DNA of 64,000 nt from Isoperla grammatica (Eukaryota > Arthropoda > Insecta > Plecoptera > Perlodidae), in the NCBI GenBank assembly GCA_945910005.1, contig OX246744.1, positions 5,641,680 through 5,705,679 on the forward strand, in the 5' to 3' direction. The position numbers and the translations under genes are program-made. This document shows, one piece after another, positions 32,120 to 43,230 of the stretch. Every line of letters begins with the position of its first letter. The stretch's first letter is position 1. The notes beneath the pieces are model-generated. The model had not been told where the DNA came from, made no database searches, and saw nothing but the letters and a program-made list of their open reading frames with translations.

Positions 32120-32275
32120 CTCGTATATTCATAGGTTGCACGTACGTCACATCTTTGCGCGTGGCGGCCACATTTGTGATCAAATTTTGACGTTGCCATG
32201 AAGAAACAATTGAAGACTGTTGTGGAAGAACACAGAAATTCTAAGTTTTTTAAATTCAGCGTTTCATTTAAAATA
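32120..32275. repeat. Dispersed repeat D2, uninterrupted copy
   Basis: CGTACGTCACATCTTTGCGC, GTGGCGGCCA, CTGTTGTGGAAGAACACAGA and TTTAAATTCAGC are collinear with 50865-51085, where a 123-bp insertion splits the same sequence. This copy is the empty-site reference for that insertion. Confidence 0.8.
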
Positions 32276-32454
32276 AAATTGATGTGTCGAAATTTTTAAT
32301 TTTTTTTTTTATTACTTATGTTTACTTTTTAAATTCTAAATAAGGCTTACTTATCGAATTTGAAAAGTATTTGCCAATGATCTAGGATTGGTCCTCATCA
32401 AACTGTGTCGCAATCATGGCCGCTGTGACGTCACGTGGGAACTATGAATAAACA

Positions 32455-32660
32455 GTGTATTCACGTTACGTCGTATCGGCCATTTTAGAGGGCAAAATGT
32501 ATTCTGACATTTGAGCTGTAAATAAGACGAATTAGCTTATCGCAAAACATGAGAATTTTAGCACCTATCCCCAGATGAGTCTACGAAAATGATGATTATA
32601 TAGGCCTACCATTGTAAACGATGGAAAGATTGATTTTTTTTCTTTTTAGGTTGATAGTTG
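32455..32660 (+). mobile_element. TATAGGG-family element, partial
   Basis: GTATTCACGTTACGTC, ATCGGCCATTTTAGAGG, TTTGAGCTGTAAATAAGACG and GATGATTATATAG follow the left half of 38243-38610. No intact TAGGG terminus. Confidence 0.7.
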
Positions 32661-33127
32661 TTACACGCGTCACTTCACTATTGCATAATTCATGACGACA
32701 ACACCTTGCAAGTTAACGCGTCGCGACTATACCCTACATAGTCAAGCCTCAAGATATTTAAGAGATTTATATAGATATATTTTCATAAAAGATTGATTGA
32801 TCATTGGGGTGTACGTCCTGTATGTATGCAACTTGGTTAATCGAGAAGATGAGTGGGTGATGTATTAGGATGATGATGAAGATGTTTGGTGGGAAGGAGT
32901 GAGTATGAGGGCGGGCTAAATTTTCGACGAACTCGGAAATCGGAATCTAAAAATAAGAAAGAACAAAATCCCTGCGTGTTTCCTGTCAAAGTCTGGCAAA
33001 TTCAATGTCCAAATCAAACGAACTTGGCACCTACAATCTATTTATGATAATGCACATAAAGTATAGTATATAAAAGGGGGTGGAGTATTTCTTGCGCGCG
33101 CGCTTTTTGAGAATTGGATTTTACTCT

Positions 33128-33149
33128 AAAAAAAAAAAAAAAAAAAAAA
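33128..33149. repeat. Poly-A tract
   Basis: About 22 consecutive A residues with no element recognised upstream. Confidence 0.85.
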
Positions 33150-33291
33150 CAGCAAAGAAAAAAGAAAAACGAGACGGCTGAACAGAAATAGAAATTCCCG
33201 AGTTTATGAACCGTTCTTGAGATCTAATATGATGGTATAAACAAACCGTCAAACACGTTTGAACAGGATCACGTTGTTTCGTGGGTTGTTG

Positions 33292-33309
33292 CCCCCCCCC
33301 CCCCCCCCC
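33292..33309. repeat. Poly-C tract
   Basis: 18 consecutive C residues. Confidence 0.95.
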
Positions 33310-33800
33310 GCCTTTAGGCCTCTACCAACACCACCTTAAACATCTATGGACGTCAGAGAACATACAAAAAGACTTTTTAAACCCGAAAAATATATGTGTG
33401 CATAAGAAGTATTCCAAAGAGGTTTAAATCAAAGATTCTTAGAGGAAAGAACAGTTTTTTCTATGGATTTCAAATATGATACGTGCAATAGTACTTCATG
33501 TATGTCGTGCTATTCTGCATTAGCGCTCCGGTATCTTGAGGCTTGTCTGTCTGTCATGTATGTCTATCTGTCTGTCTGTCCGGGTTTAATGTGCGTTATC
33601 AGCAACGCTTAGAGGCGTGTCACTTGTATATACACCTAAGATATACAACACGTGGCCACATCTCTAAGCGTCACCCCCAGGCACTTGTGTAGTGACAAAC
33701 ATTACTTCGATCAAAGACCTTAATAGCAAAGATCTTAATACCAAACGACTGTTAAGACAAACCACTTAGAATTTAACATTACAAACACAGCGACAGGAAA
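33310..33800. other. Intergenic; CTGT-type microsatellite and a ~65-bp hairpin
   Basis: TCTGTCTGTC runs at about 33543-33580. ACGCTTAGAG at 33605 pairs with CTCTAAGCGT near 33661-33671 and GTATAT pairs with ATATAC inside, giving a small imperfect hairpin. Confidence 0.6.
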
Positions 33801-33804
33801 ACAG

Positions 33805-34033
33805 TGAATCGGTCTTGTTGATTCTAGCATTTGTCCACAGGTGTTCGCAGTGTCCAATCACTGATTCATATGTTTCGTATTTGAAATATCGATCTTTGAT
33901 TGGTTATCACTTATCGCTCACTCGTCGATGGTGTTCGAAGCCTACAGGGTTGGTTTAGTCACTTTAAATTAACGTCCCCCACTGCAAATCAGTTTAGTTA
34001 CTGAGTGGGTAGACTCTAAATGTGAATTTATTT
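33805..34033 (+). mobile_element. tRNA-SINE family A, 5'-truncated
   Basis: Begins at GAATCGGTCTTGTTGATTCT and runs to the TTTATTTC tail. Contains a small duplication (TTATCACTTATCGCTCACTC) relative to other copies. Head and core are missing. Confidence 0.92.
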
Positions 34034-34074
34034 CTTTAAACTGGTATCTTGAAACACTGCCTGATGGATAAGGA

Positions 34075-34511
34075 CAGTGATGATTTCAGGCATATCCCGG
34101 GGGGGGCGGAGCCACCCGGGCAGTTGTAAATACCCCCCCCCTCCCCTAGCAGATTGAAAAAATCACATGAAGTAATGTAAATTTGCAAAAACATGCAAAA
34201 TACAAGAAAATGAGGTATATTTTTCCACCTCATGGACTAGGAAATAAATCGATTTCCACGAAAAACTCATCTACATAAATGTTGCAACATTCTATTTTCT
34301 ATTTAAACGATGTTAGGTTAAGGTAAGAATGGCAAATAGGAATCACCTCATATTCGAAAACTGAAAGGATGGCATCAACAGAGACCATAACCCCCTCCAC
34401 CCCTGCCTTTTGTCACGGCGTCAAAAAAAAGCCATAAAATGAGTGACTAATTTAGCAACACCCCAGATTTTTATCAGCCCCCCCTAGGAAAAATGTCTGA
34501 AATCATCACTG
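34075..34511. mobile_element. hAT-like non-autonomous element 2, 8-bp TSD
   Basis: Termini CAGTGATGATTTCAGGCAT (left) and, from the right end, CAGTGATGATTTCAGACAT are flanked by GATAAGGA at 34067-34074 and 34512-34519. G and C tracts lie near both ends, as in 29177-29692, but the TIR sequence differs, so this is a second family. 437 bp, no coding capacity. Confidence 0.93.
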
Positions 34512-34689
34512 GATAAGGATCTTCTTGAGTTGTTGAAAGCTGAGCGGTCATTTCCAGTAGTTTTGTCTACAGGTGGATTGAGATTAGAGCCTCACCGCTA
34601 GGGTCGCCACAAAAGATGTATCGCCAAAATAAGCAATGAGTTTCCTTGTTTAAACTTAGGTTAACACTAATTAGTTTAAAAGGCGGTCT

Positions 34690-34990
34690 AAATCGCTGTA
34701 GTAATGAATTTTATTGATATCTTAAAACGCTCGAAGATATAGAAAAATTGATCCATACAAAAAATTTGGTTTTGTATCAGATATACAGTGAATTTAAAAC
34801 TTTTGAACTTTGTTGTTTTATTGAATTACTTATATAAATCACAACCATAGAATAGAAATAACAATATTTGAAAGTATTTAACCTCACTTCATAATTGATA
34901 CAAATCAAAATCCTGGGCATGGATCACTTTTTCAATATTATCTTGAAGCGTATCCAAGATATTAATAAAATACCGTTAATGTTCAATGTG
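34690..34990. mobile_element. Foldback family T3 (TAACGG...), copy 1
   Basis: TTTTATTGATATCTTAAAAC ... GATATAGAAAAATTGATCC on the left pairs with GGATCACTTTTTCAATATTA ... CCAAGATATTAATAAAATAC on the right. Related foldbacks lie at 38990-39310 and 57690-57960, with one arm at 52280-52390. Non-autonomous; termini not precisely defined. Confidence 0.75.
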
Positions 34991-35029
34991 TAGTGTGTAG
35001 TGGTTCAATATTGAGAAGTATCGGTATTA

Positions 35030-35200
35030 TCGGTATATATCGGTATACTTGCTTATGTATTATGTTTTATGTTTTATTGTTACTATTATTACTTACTACT
35101 GTCTCCTGTGTGTATTATTGTATTGTATTACTATTCTGTTTGCACTTGTGGGATTTTGTTATCCTGTTTGCAAATAAAGACATTATTATTATTATTTTTA
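35030..35200 (+). mobile_element. Probable LINE 3' UTR with (ATT)n tail
   Basis: T/A-rich sequence with GTCTCCTGTGTGTATTATTG and GTTTGCAAATAAAGACATT followed by ATTATTATTATT. The AATAAAGAC plus ATT-repeat end is the usual look of CR1/L2-like LINE tails. No coding part is attached. Confidence 0.5.
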
Positions 35201-36200
35201 TTCAAGGCGGTTGCTTCCTTGGTTTTTCTTAGCTTACCAACATCAACCTCTATCTTATTCCAAGGTCTCTCAGCTATAATCCTACAAACTTCCATCCCTC
35301 AGACACAGCTCACTTGTCCTCTCATAGTTTCGAAACCAAACTATCAAATTTTATTACTTATCCATTCAATACGCTCCAACTCCGTAGGACAACTTGCAAT
35401 CAACGTCAACTATCTAGATAGTAAATCAGTGTCTGTCCCACGTCCAATAACTAACAATGCTCGCTGCGGTCTCAGTGGTTCTATCAATATAGACATTGGT
35501 TCTATTATCAAGTGTAAAGTAAATAGTGGAATCCAAATCGTTCGACTGTAAGCGAGCTCTGATTGGTTACAAGTGGAAAGAAAACAGACAACCTAAAGTA
35601 GTTGAACAGATATTGTTTGAGCGTCTTACAATCCGCTAAACATCTTAGTGTAGTAGAGTGCTGCGTTCGTATTAGTTATAGAATCGGTTTCAGAATATGG
35701 GTTTATGTTTTGATTCGATGATGCCTTATACCTTCCAATCAACCATTGCACATGACAAACATATTATTTCCACATGACACTTTAAAATATGTATTTGATC
35801 ATCAATTGTACAGTTAGAAATAATAATTGATATTAAAAATAAATTGTAAGTAACAGTATATTTAATTGATAGTATTAATAAGTTTTAATGTAGTATTGTG
35901 ACAAACACATGTGTAATAATGTGTGTTCTTTGTGGTTGTTTCTGTGTTTTTATTGTTATGTTTATTATTTCACGCCAAATGGCAGAATACGTTGTATGTG
36001 AAATATTGAATAAATAAATATATAAATAAATTAACTGTATGTACGACAATAATAGGTGGTGAAGCTAAATAAACACAATCTTATCTTATTTAATCTTATC
36101 TTATCTCAACTTATGTTAACTTCTCTTATCTTATCTAAAGGACATAAGACTGTAATGCGAAGCGAAAAGAATAGGTTAATAATTATGAATCCTTTCCCAC
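35201..36200. other. Intergenic; weak open frame and a CTTAT-rich tract
   Basis: A 160-codon frame at 35069-35551 begins in the LINE-like tail, and its rest (35200-35551) has no domain I recognise. A CTTATCTTAT-type tract lies at about 36078-36140. Confidence 0.4.
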
Positions 36201-36204
36201 CTAA

Positions 36205-36385
36205 TTAAGAACACATAAAACGGAAATATTTATTGCAATAATTCAATAATTCCCTTCATAAGAAAGAGAACTAAATTCTCTACAGGCTGACATATTTGGA
36301 TTTACATTTGGGACAATTTACACCTATTTTAAAGCACTTTCAAGGGACAAAAATCGGGGGTTCCGCAAAAAAGGTTAACCTATAC
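36205..36385. repeat. Dispersed repeat D1, copy 3
   Basis: AAACGGAAATATTTATTGCA, CATAAGAAAGAGAACTAAAT, TCTCTACAGG, CATATTTGGATTTACATTTG and AAAGCACTTTCA align in order with 5905-6110 and 12940-13130. Confidence 0.7.
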
Positions 36386-36389
36386 AGCC

Positions 36390-37545
36390 TTTTAAGTTCC
36401 ATATCATTGGTTATGAATTACATTTTTCTCCCTTATTCCCACTAATTCCCCATATATGTGTTCGGTTCCATACCGTGGTTTCCTCTACAACGATAATCTT
36501 CTTGAAACCTTCATATTTTAGTCCCTTAGTTTCATGTCATGTCATATCATATCCCATTCTGTTTCTACCCCGTCATTCGACGACACGGCGGTTGTACACA
36601 AGAACTCACTATTTGTGTTTCTTAATTAATACTAGAGAGTGCTCTAACTCGTAGCGAGCAACGTCAGCTTAATAAAAATACACCACGGCAAAAGATCCCC
36701 GACACATTTTTATCGGAAATAAGATTATTAAGGTTGGAAGTTTACCGAGTTCCTGGCGCGTTCTCAGCTCTCTTGCTTGCTTGGCCGCGTCGCCCGAACT
36801 GGGGCCACACCAATAATTTTCAATCACGTATCTTTGGGCTGCAGCACGAGTTGGCTTCGTCGCCGTTGTGAGCTACGCACGGCATTTTAATATGACGTCG
36901 AGTGTATCAAGTTTTTTTTTTTTTTTTGATGAAACGAACAAAAAGTAAATGAATATAAAACAAAAGGTATAGTATTAATTAATTACGGCTAGTATATATT
37001 TTATAATTGAACAAGTTGAAAAAGCGATAACGATATTTTTACACCTACAGATAATATATTCAATTATAATAACGAATAAATAGTGGCCTATACGAACAAA
37101 CGAACACGCTTGCAAATCGGATTAATTTTGAATTTCAAATAATTTATTAAATTTTTTGCCAAGGTACAAACACGTATTACTATTATTAAGTAATCGTAAT
37201 CACAAACATCGCTTATCTGTATTATGTTGTCACAATATAATTTTGTCTATAAATTGTATTTGTTAGTTCCTTTTTTTGATTATTCACATATTATTATTTT
37301 AGTTAGTATATACAAAGTACATGTGTCTAGTGCTGAAAGGAGGCAGAAAGCGGAACCACGTTCCACCCACGTAAAGTGTCCTGCAACCTTCTAAATTAAG
37401 ATAAAAATAGCATACATAGTACACTGTTAATTCTAGGTATGAGTATAAGAATATACCTTGGTGTAATTCATGATGAAGCAAAGAAAAACCATTCTATTTA
37501 CTACCCAAATAGTTAAGTTTTGATAGTTTAAAACTCTTAAATGTC
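36390..37545. other. Intergenic, nothing recognised
   Basis: A T run at 36912-36927; otherwise AT-rich and featureless. Confidence 0.4.
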
Positions 37546-37549
37546 GAAG

Positions 37550-37665
37550 TAAAAATGTTCGCCTTCTATCTACAGTTAAATATATAACCACACATTTTGT
37601 TGTACTGCAATGGCCGCTGTGGCGTCATTAGACGTGAATACATCCTATTACCGTTGTGTTTATAC
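37550..37665 (-). mobile_element. TATAGGG-family element, terminal fragment
   Basis: CAATGGCCGCTGTGGCGTCA, GACGTGAATACATCCTATTA is a diverged terminus equivalent to that at 9320-9355; upstream CGCCTTCTATCTACAGTTAA matches the CTGTCAATAGAA block. Confidence 0.65.
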
Positions 37666-37798
37666 GGAACACTGAATTCATCCCCTGTCTTGTGCAACAC
37701 AATCCCGTGTAAGTTAGTACCTACTCGAAAACATAATTAATCCAGGTCTTCGATATTTTAACATGGGTATTTCGTAAATCCCCGGATGATAACGTACA

Positions 37799-37830
37799 CC
37801 CCCCCCCCCCCCCCGCCCCCCCCCTCCCCC
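37799..37830. repeat. C-rich tract
   Basis: About 32 bases almost entirely C with one G and one T. Confidence 0.9.
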
Positions 37831-38242
37831 ACCATACGACCAACGCGGGCCCCAAAGCCTTACCCACAGCCAGCTAAACCTGCGATGCAGTAATTAAAGA
37901 GCTATTTACGCTCCCGTGAGTTAAGGGATATCCAACATCTTTGTGATTTATTTGTGTAATAGAAACAACTACAACAGATACACATAACTCCATCGCATTA
38001 TAAGAATTAATAATACTTAGGTCCGAATTCCCTAATCGGCCGATTTACTAATCTCGGAATGGTTTCAACATAGATTACAAAATGGATGGTGGCTTCTACC
38101 GGGCGCCATTTTGGGCACCATTTCTGATTAAAAGAACATCGCCGGATCAAACTTTGGTGAAACTGGCCCTAATACTGAGTATCAAATCTGCCAAGGGACA
38201 ATCCTTATATCTATACAGAGGTGACTAAGATGTATTGCGGTA

Positions 38243-38610
38243 TAGGGAGTATTCACGTGACGTCACATCAGCCATATTGGAGGCCACCTATAGTACTATT
38301 TCAAGTTTCATTTAGCTGTCAATAGAAAACGAATAATATTGTTTAAGGGGAAATATGACAAGTTTGAACACGTATATCCCCCGATAAAGTGTACGAGAAT
38401 GATAATTGTATGCTTTCGCAAACGATTAAAAGAGTAATCGAGACAAAAGAGTTTGTTTAGGTTGATCCTTAGTAATAATAGCAAACCAAAATTAGAGAAC
38501 AGTTGAATTTGCATCAAACGCCAGCTGAAACATAGTAACAATGAACTTCCAATCACATGCTATTGTGGCCTCCAATGTGGCCACCATGCGCAATATGTGA
38601 ATGCACCCTA
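38243..38610 (+). mobile_element. TATAGGG-family DNA element, complete copy
   Basis: Left terminus TAGGGAGTATTCACGTGACG; the right terminus read inward is TAGGGTGCATTCACATATTG. TA precedes the left end; TT follows the right. A subterminal inverted pair (ATATTGGAGGCCAC and GTGGCCTCCAATG) is present. It is the reference for the copies at 8055-8425, 8448-9355, 13833-14192, 32455-32660, 37550-37665 and 46944-47130. Length 368 bp, no transposase. Confidence 0.85.
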
Positions 38611-38989
38611 TTTGAAATATTTGGGAAGGTTGTGTTTTGAGCCCAAAGTTTGCCGCTGTGTAGCTTGATTTGGAAATAACTTTTAAATCCATGATAGCTA
38701 TATGTCATTATTGCCCGGGCGCTGAGGAAATTTGTTCAAACCCTCTTGGAAAGGTAGAAGGAGTCGGAAGAAGGGTAGACCTTCTCTATCGGCTCTACCT
38801 GATATACTGTTCTATCCACGTGCAACTCAAAGACAAGTACAAATCTTCGGTACGCGTTTCTGATACTATCGCATTGTAGAGGTAGTGGATCGATTTCCCC
38901 TTTGTGCTCCGGTTTCCGCCAGGAGACAGCCCAGGGCGCTACCAGGGTCTCAACACTACCCGGGTATGCAGGGATTAACTGTAATGGGT

Positions 38990-39310
38990 AGTTATCAATA
39001 TAAAACCCACTACAATTAACGGTATTATGTAATATCCTGAGAACTTTACAGTATATTGAAAAAGTGATTCCTAGGTGAAAGTTGATTTTGTATCAACTAA
39101 ACGATGAATTTACAACCTTTTTGACATTGTAACGGTTACGACTGTCAATCCAATAATTAAATAATTTAAATCTATTGAATTTAAGGGAATAAAAATCATA
39201 ATAGTAAAAAAATTAGTTGAAAGTTTTCAAAATAAAACTCTGCAAATGAATTAAGTTCCAAATTATCTTGAAAAGCGAACTCAATATATCAATAAAATAG
39301 CGTTATTTTG
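38990..39310. mobile_element. Foldback family T3, copy 2
   Basis: ATTAACGGTATTATGTAATA, TATATTGAAAAAGTGATTCC and GATTTTGTATCAACTAAACG on the left. TTATCTTGAAAAGCGAACTC and TCAATAAAATAGCGTTATTT on the right pair with the left arm imperfectly. Matches 34690-34990 in block order. Confidence 0.72.
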
Positions 39311-39911
39311 CATGTGAGGATTGCGAACTTCCTATTACCCTTAAGATTAGATGGAGTCCCAGTCCACCCTAAAACAGAGATTGCCAGAAAAATTGTCTCT
39401 GTTCTTATGTTCCTACCAATGCTCAAACCACAGACTCCGACGTAAAGGATTCATGCATGGACGCACGACGGCTTACAGAGCAGAAAGCCGTATTTACCCA
39501 ATGTCCATATTCCCATCTCCCCCCCCCTCCACCCCCCTCCTGTCAATAAGCCTTTCCGTCCCAGTTGTCCATCCGCGGATTAATATCGTACATTCTCTTT
39601 TGTGACATATTTTTTCGGCCAACATTTTTTCCTATGTTTCAATTTGAATAGCAGTCTTTCATTAGAAAGCCACTTGCTCGTATTAATCTATCTGGGGCGC
39701 TTATACGTGGTACATCGTGGTATATCCAGTGTGTGGTTTAATATCCCTTGCTCGTAGGCTGCTGCAGTAGCGGCTTATTGACTTTCTCTTCTTTGCTTCC
39801 TTATGGACATCTGCAATCTGGATGCCTAGCGTATAGGCTGCTAGGAAATAAAACATAGGGACGTTTTGTTTTTACGAGGAATTATGCACCTATCCTGAAA
39901 TTTATCTCTGT

Positions 39912-39967
39912 AAAATAAATAAAAATAAAATAAATTCACATTTAGAGTCTACCCACTCAGTAATTAA
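39912..39967 (-). mobile_element. tRNA-SINE family A, tail fragment
   Basis: AAATAAATAAAAATAAAATAAATTCACATTT-type tail then GAGTCTACCCACTCAGTAAT; homology ends at about 39967, directly where the LINE fragment starts. Confidence 0.88.
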
Positions 39968-39979
39968 ATAAATGTAATT

Positions 39980-40219
39980 ATGAATAATATTAATAAGAAA
40001 AAAGTAGGCAGACCAAGAGACAAGTGGATGAATCAGATCAAAGACATTGTGGAGAATAGAGGAAGATCATGGAACGAAGTTGAAGCAGAAAGACTATGGG
40101 AAAACCGTGAGAGATGGAGGGAACTACTAAACAGCTCTCTGGTAACGGAAGAAGTGATCGAGGAAGAGGTTGAGGAGGTGGTTGTGTCAGGCCTGGCTAG
40201 CCGGCAACGAAGGCATTAG
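39980..40219 (+). pseudogene. LINE ORF2 C-terminal fragment (~80 codons)
   Basis: The frame reads GRPRDKWMNQIKDIVE near residues 10-25, RSWNEVEAERLWENRERW near 30-47, then an acidic stretch and VVVSGLASRQRRH before the stop. The GRPR..W..I, W.EA, R.RWR pattern is the typical C-terminal end of non-LTR retrotransposon ORF2, past the reverse transcriptase domain. An in-frame stop lies a few codons upstream (39965-39967) at the junction with a SINE tail, so the rest of the LINE is lost. The Met at 39980 is not a true start. The end is shared with 27702-27788. Confidence 0.85.
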
Positions 40220-40290
40220 CCCAAGACATGGAGTACTTCACTACTACCCCCTACCCGAGAACTAATGTTGGAAACGGGGTCAAGATATAT
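40220..40290 (+). mobile_element. LINE 3' UTR remnant
   Basis: CCCCCTACCCGAG, ATGTTGGAAACGGGGTCAAG and a short AT-rich end correspond to the 3' UTR after 27788. It abuts the foldback at 40291. Confidence 0.65.
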
Positions 40291-40730
40291 AATATATAAA
40301 GTAAGGATACATTTTTCGGTTAAACCAATCCAAATTTTATTTATAATGATAATTCAACGTTTCAACGACTTTAGCGTCGTCTTTTTCAAGACATACAAAC
40401 ATAAAAAAACAAATAAATAAAAAACCACAACAATAAAAAAACACTTGCATATAAAATGGAAAACACTGCCACAGCGATACATCACTGGGATGTATCGCTG
40501 TGGCAGTGTTTTCCATTTTATATGCAAGTGTTTAGTGATGTATCGCTGTGGCAGTGTTTTCCATTTTATATGCAAGTGTTTTTTGATTGTTGTGGTTTTT
40601 TATTTATTTGTTTTTTTTATGTTTGTATGTCTTGAAAAAGACGACGCTAAAGTCGTTGAAACGTTGAATTATCATTAAAAATAAAATTTGGATTGGTTTA
40701 ACCGAAAAATGTATCCATACTTTACATATT
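40291..40730. mobile_element. Large foldback (~190-bp arms) with tandem/inverted 46-bp core; Penelope-like tip
   Basis: Outer arms AATATATAAAGTAAGGATAC and complement (ending about 40730). The inner arms contain CAACGTTTCAACGACTTTAG and AAAGTCGTTGAAACGTTG. The centre holds a ~46-bp unit (GATGTATCGCTGTGGCAGTG ... TATATGCAAGTGTTT) once inverted (about 40438-40486) and twice direct (about 40489-40580). The right flank CCAACAAAATCT followed by a TA repeat recurs at 25526. The stem-then-GAAACGTTG motif resembles Penelope-like element termini; this is inference. Confidence 0.88.
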
Positions 40731-40751
40731 GCAACCAACAAAATCTAAAAA

Positions 40752-40753
<2 letters not shown>

Positions 40754-40793
<40 letters not shown>
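40754..40793. repeat. (TA)n microsatellite
   Basis: About 20 AT dinucleotides immediately right of the foldback. Confidence 0.95.
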
Positions 40794-40798
<5 letters not shown>

Positions 40799-40799
40799 T

Positions 40800-41690
40800 A
40801 TATTGAATCTGTTGCAATTAAACCTTTCCTTATATAAACGTTCGTCGTTCGAAGATATATTATGCATCATAATCGGCCTAGTAAAATAATGGCTCTGCAG
40901 AATGTAGTGCAAACCCATTCTAAAGTTAATCACTTTTGAAAATATTTTCCAAAATATTTCGCATCAGTCGGCTGGGGGTTGGCCCTAGAAACCTCAAAAC
41001 ATTTTAAATATAATAGTAAATGAATTCTTCTAGAATGTCCCCTCCCAGGTGAAAATCCTGAGTGCGGAACTGTATAATATAGAAAGCAAAGCATGTAAAT
41101 TCAAATTCATATTAACTTTCGTAGACCGGGATATAGTGCTAAGCCATTTGATCAATTTTCGGGTTATTCCGCCAATTCGGTCCCACTCTGTTAAAATGTA
41201 AATGTATGGTGAAAGTGAGTGATTGATATGATGTACTACTTAACTTGAAAATAAAAATAGAATACTTTCAGCGATAAACTACCGTAATGAAAATATCGAT
41301 GTTTGAAGTATAGATGGGAAAATTGTGAAAACTAGATATTGCACTTATATTAACCTTTCATCAATAATTATTTAAATTTAAAATAATTTCAATATGAAGT
41401 ATCTATTTTTGTCACCCGTAAAGGTCGGCCATTAAATCAAATCATATATTCATATATTGAAGACTTCTGACGAGGTAAAAGCATTATGATGTGGGGGTTT
41501 CCATCAAATACTAAATATTAAATATGTGTATGTCTGCTAACCTGCGCAAAAACCGATTCCTACCTGTAAAAATTGGTTTAAAACAAAATATCTTAACTCC
41601 TAGAGAATTAAGTGCTCTTTCTAAAAAAAAAAAAAAAAATTGTTTAATGTTCTTATTTAATTAAAAATGTATGTTGCGACAAAACATAAT
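40800..41690. other. Intergenic, AT-rich; poly-A at 41623-41639
   Basis: No supported gene or element apart from the A tract. Confidence 0.4.
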
Positions 41691-41694
41691 ACGA

Positions 41695-41880
41695 CATTAA
41701 AAAAACGGAAATATTTATTACAACCAAGGAAGACTACAAGAAAGAACACCAAAGTTCTCTGAGCAACGACAGTTTTATTCTAATTTGTGACACTTTTAAT
41801 CCATTTCAGAGCTTTTTAAAAAAATACAGAAATCTGCGTTTATCGCAGTGTATAGTTTGACCTTTTGCTTCTTCCCACAC
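41695..41880. repeat. Dispersed repeat D1, copy 4
   Basis: AAAACGGAAATATTTATTAC, AAGAAAGAACACCAAAGTTC, TTTATTCTAATTTGTGACAC and CAGAGCTTTTTAAA align loosely with the other D1 copies; the most diverged of the four. Confidence 0.55.
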
Positions 41881-42369
41881 TAACAATAATAATTCAGGTA
41901 AACAAATCTCGTGTACTCTAATGTGTTTATTCATGCTAGCTAGGTTTACAAATCGCATCATCATTTATATTGACATTCGAGAGGATGTCATTATATGGAT
42001 ACTGGTGTAATTTTATACAATTGCCAACGTGATGCAATATTTGTATCTCCAGGCTGTGGCAAACCATGCGCAATAATCACATCGACAACTAGCTTAGCCA
42101 TCCGTGTATATGAAGCTGCACAATATTATAAGCGCTATCTGAAACGATACAGCAGGCTTAGATTTGACTCAATCGAATAAATTAAAACACGCTTCTCAAT
42201 ACTATCGGATTCAAAAAGATATAACTCCATTTTAAAATATATTATGAATTATTTTTACGAAAACAGTTTAATTATAATATTCTTAAGAATATACCTAAAT
42301 TATAAGTTTGATGTCATTTCTGTTGTTATTGTTGCAACAATAGAACCATGACAAACAGTAAAAAAAGCA

Positions 42370-42515
42370 CATGCATCAAATAAATATGTATTGATAGTCT
42401 GTCTACCCACTCAGTTTACAAGAATTGATTTAAGAAGGTGACATTTATTGTAAAATGTATTTTGTCCTACGTTGCTAAAACGGTTCCGGATTCATCGTTT
42501 ACTAGTACACTAGTA
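42370..42515 (-). mobile_element. Diverged SINE-A relative
   Basis: CAAATAAATATG tail, TCTGTCTACCCACTCAGTTT, and at the other end CCTACGTTGCTAAAACGGTT, ATCGTTTACT, equivalent to CGTTGCTAGGACGGCTCC...CGTTTACT of family A. Body shortened. Confidence 0.65.
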
Positions 42516-42519
42516 TCAT

Positions 42520-43228
42520 ACACATACTAGGTTGAAGTTAAGTTCCAAGTATACAAACCCCATGCCCAAACCCTAGTCATAAACCGACTAGTGCCTCTAA
42601 CTTCCATGTCTAGTTATATAGTGTTTAGTAAATTTAACTGTCAAATAAACAAAGTTTGGTGTATTTCTTTTGGCTGTTGTCATGGTGAAAACAATTTCAC
42701 TGAAAAGTAGATTTTAACTGGATATTGAAATAGACCCTACCGGCCCTAGACCAAATAAATCGTGCAAGAATACATTATTAATAATAATTATGAATCGGAT
42801 ATAAATTTACTTTACCTCTAAACGTTGTTAAATACAAAACATGTAACATAAAGCTCGGTTACGTTTTCCCGCTATCACGGAGCGTGGTTGCAAGTGTACC
42901 CGCCCCCTCTCTCACCCCCCACCCCTCCATGTTCCTAAGTCTCACCCAGCTGTCAGACCCCACACACGCCGCGCGCGTTACGCTAAGGTCATAGGTCAAC
43001 CCTCGCTGCCCGTGTCTCGCCATTCTGCTACAAATTAGACCGACCTAATCGCTTTGAAATCGCTAAGGAAGATCCGCCGGAAGTCCGGCTTGGAAATAAT
43101 GGCGTCAACTATTTGCCACCATCGGGGGTTTTTATCTCACAGAAGAACAATTTTTACCCTGTAATGTATATTCCTTAATTTGGAAACTTTTTTTAAATAA
43201 TGGTTGTTACATAACCATGAAGACATAG
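42520..43228. other. Intergenic, nothing recognised
   Basis: No open frame or repeat that I can support. Confidence 0.4.
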
Positions 43229-43230
43229 AC

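Noticed and set aside
35069..35551. 160-codon frame
   Set aside because: Begins in a LINE-like T/A-rich tail with an ATT repeat. The later part is not recognisable, and no neighbouring exon signal could be supported.
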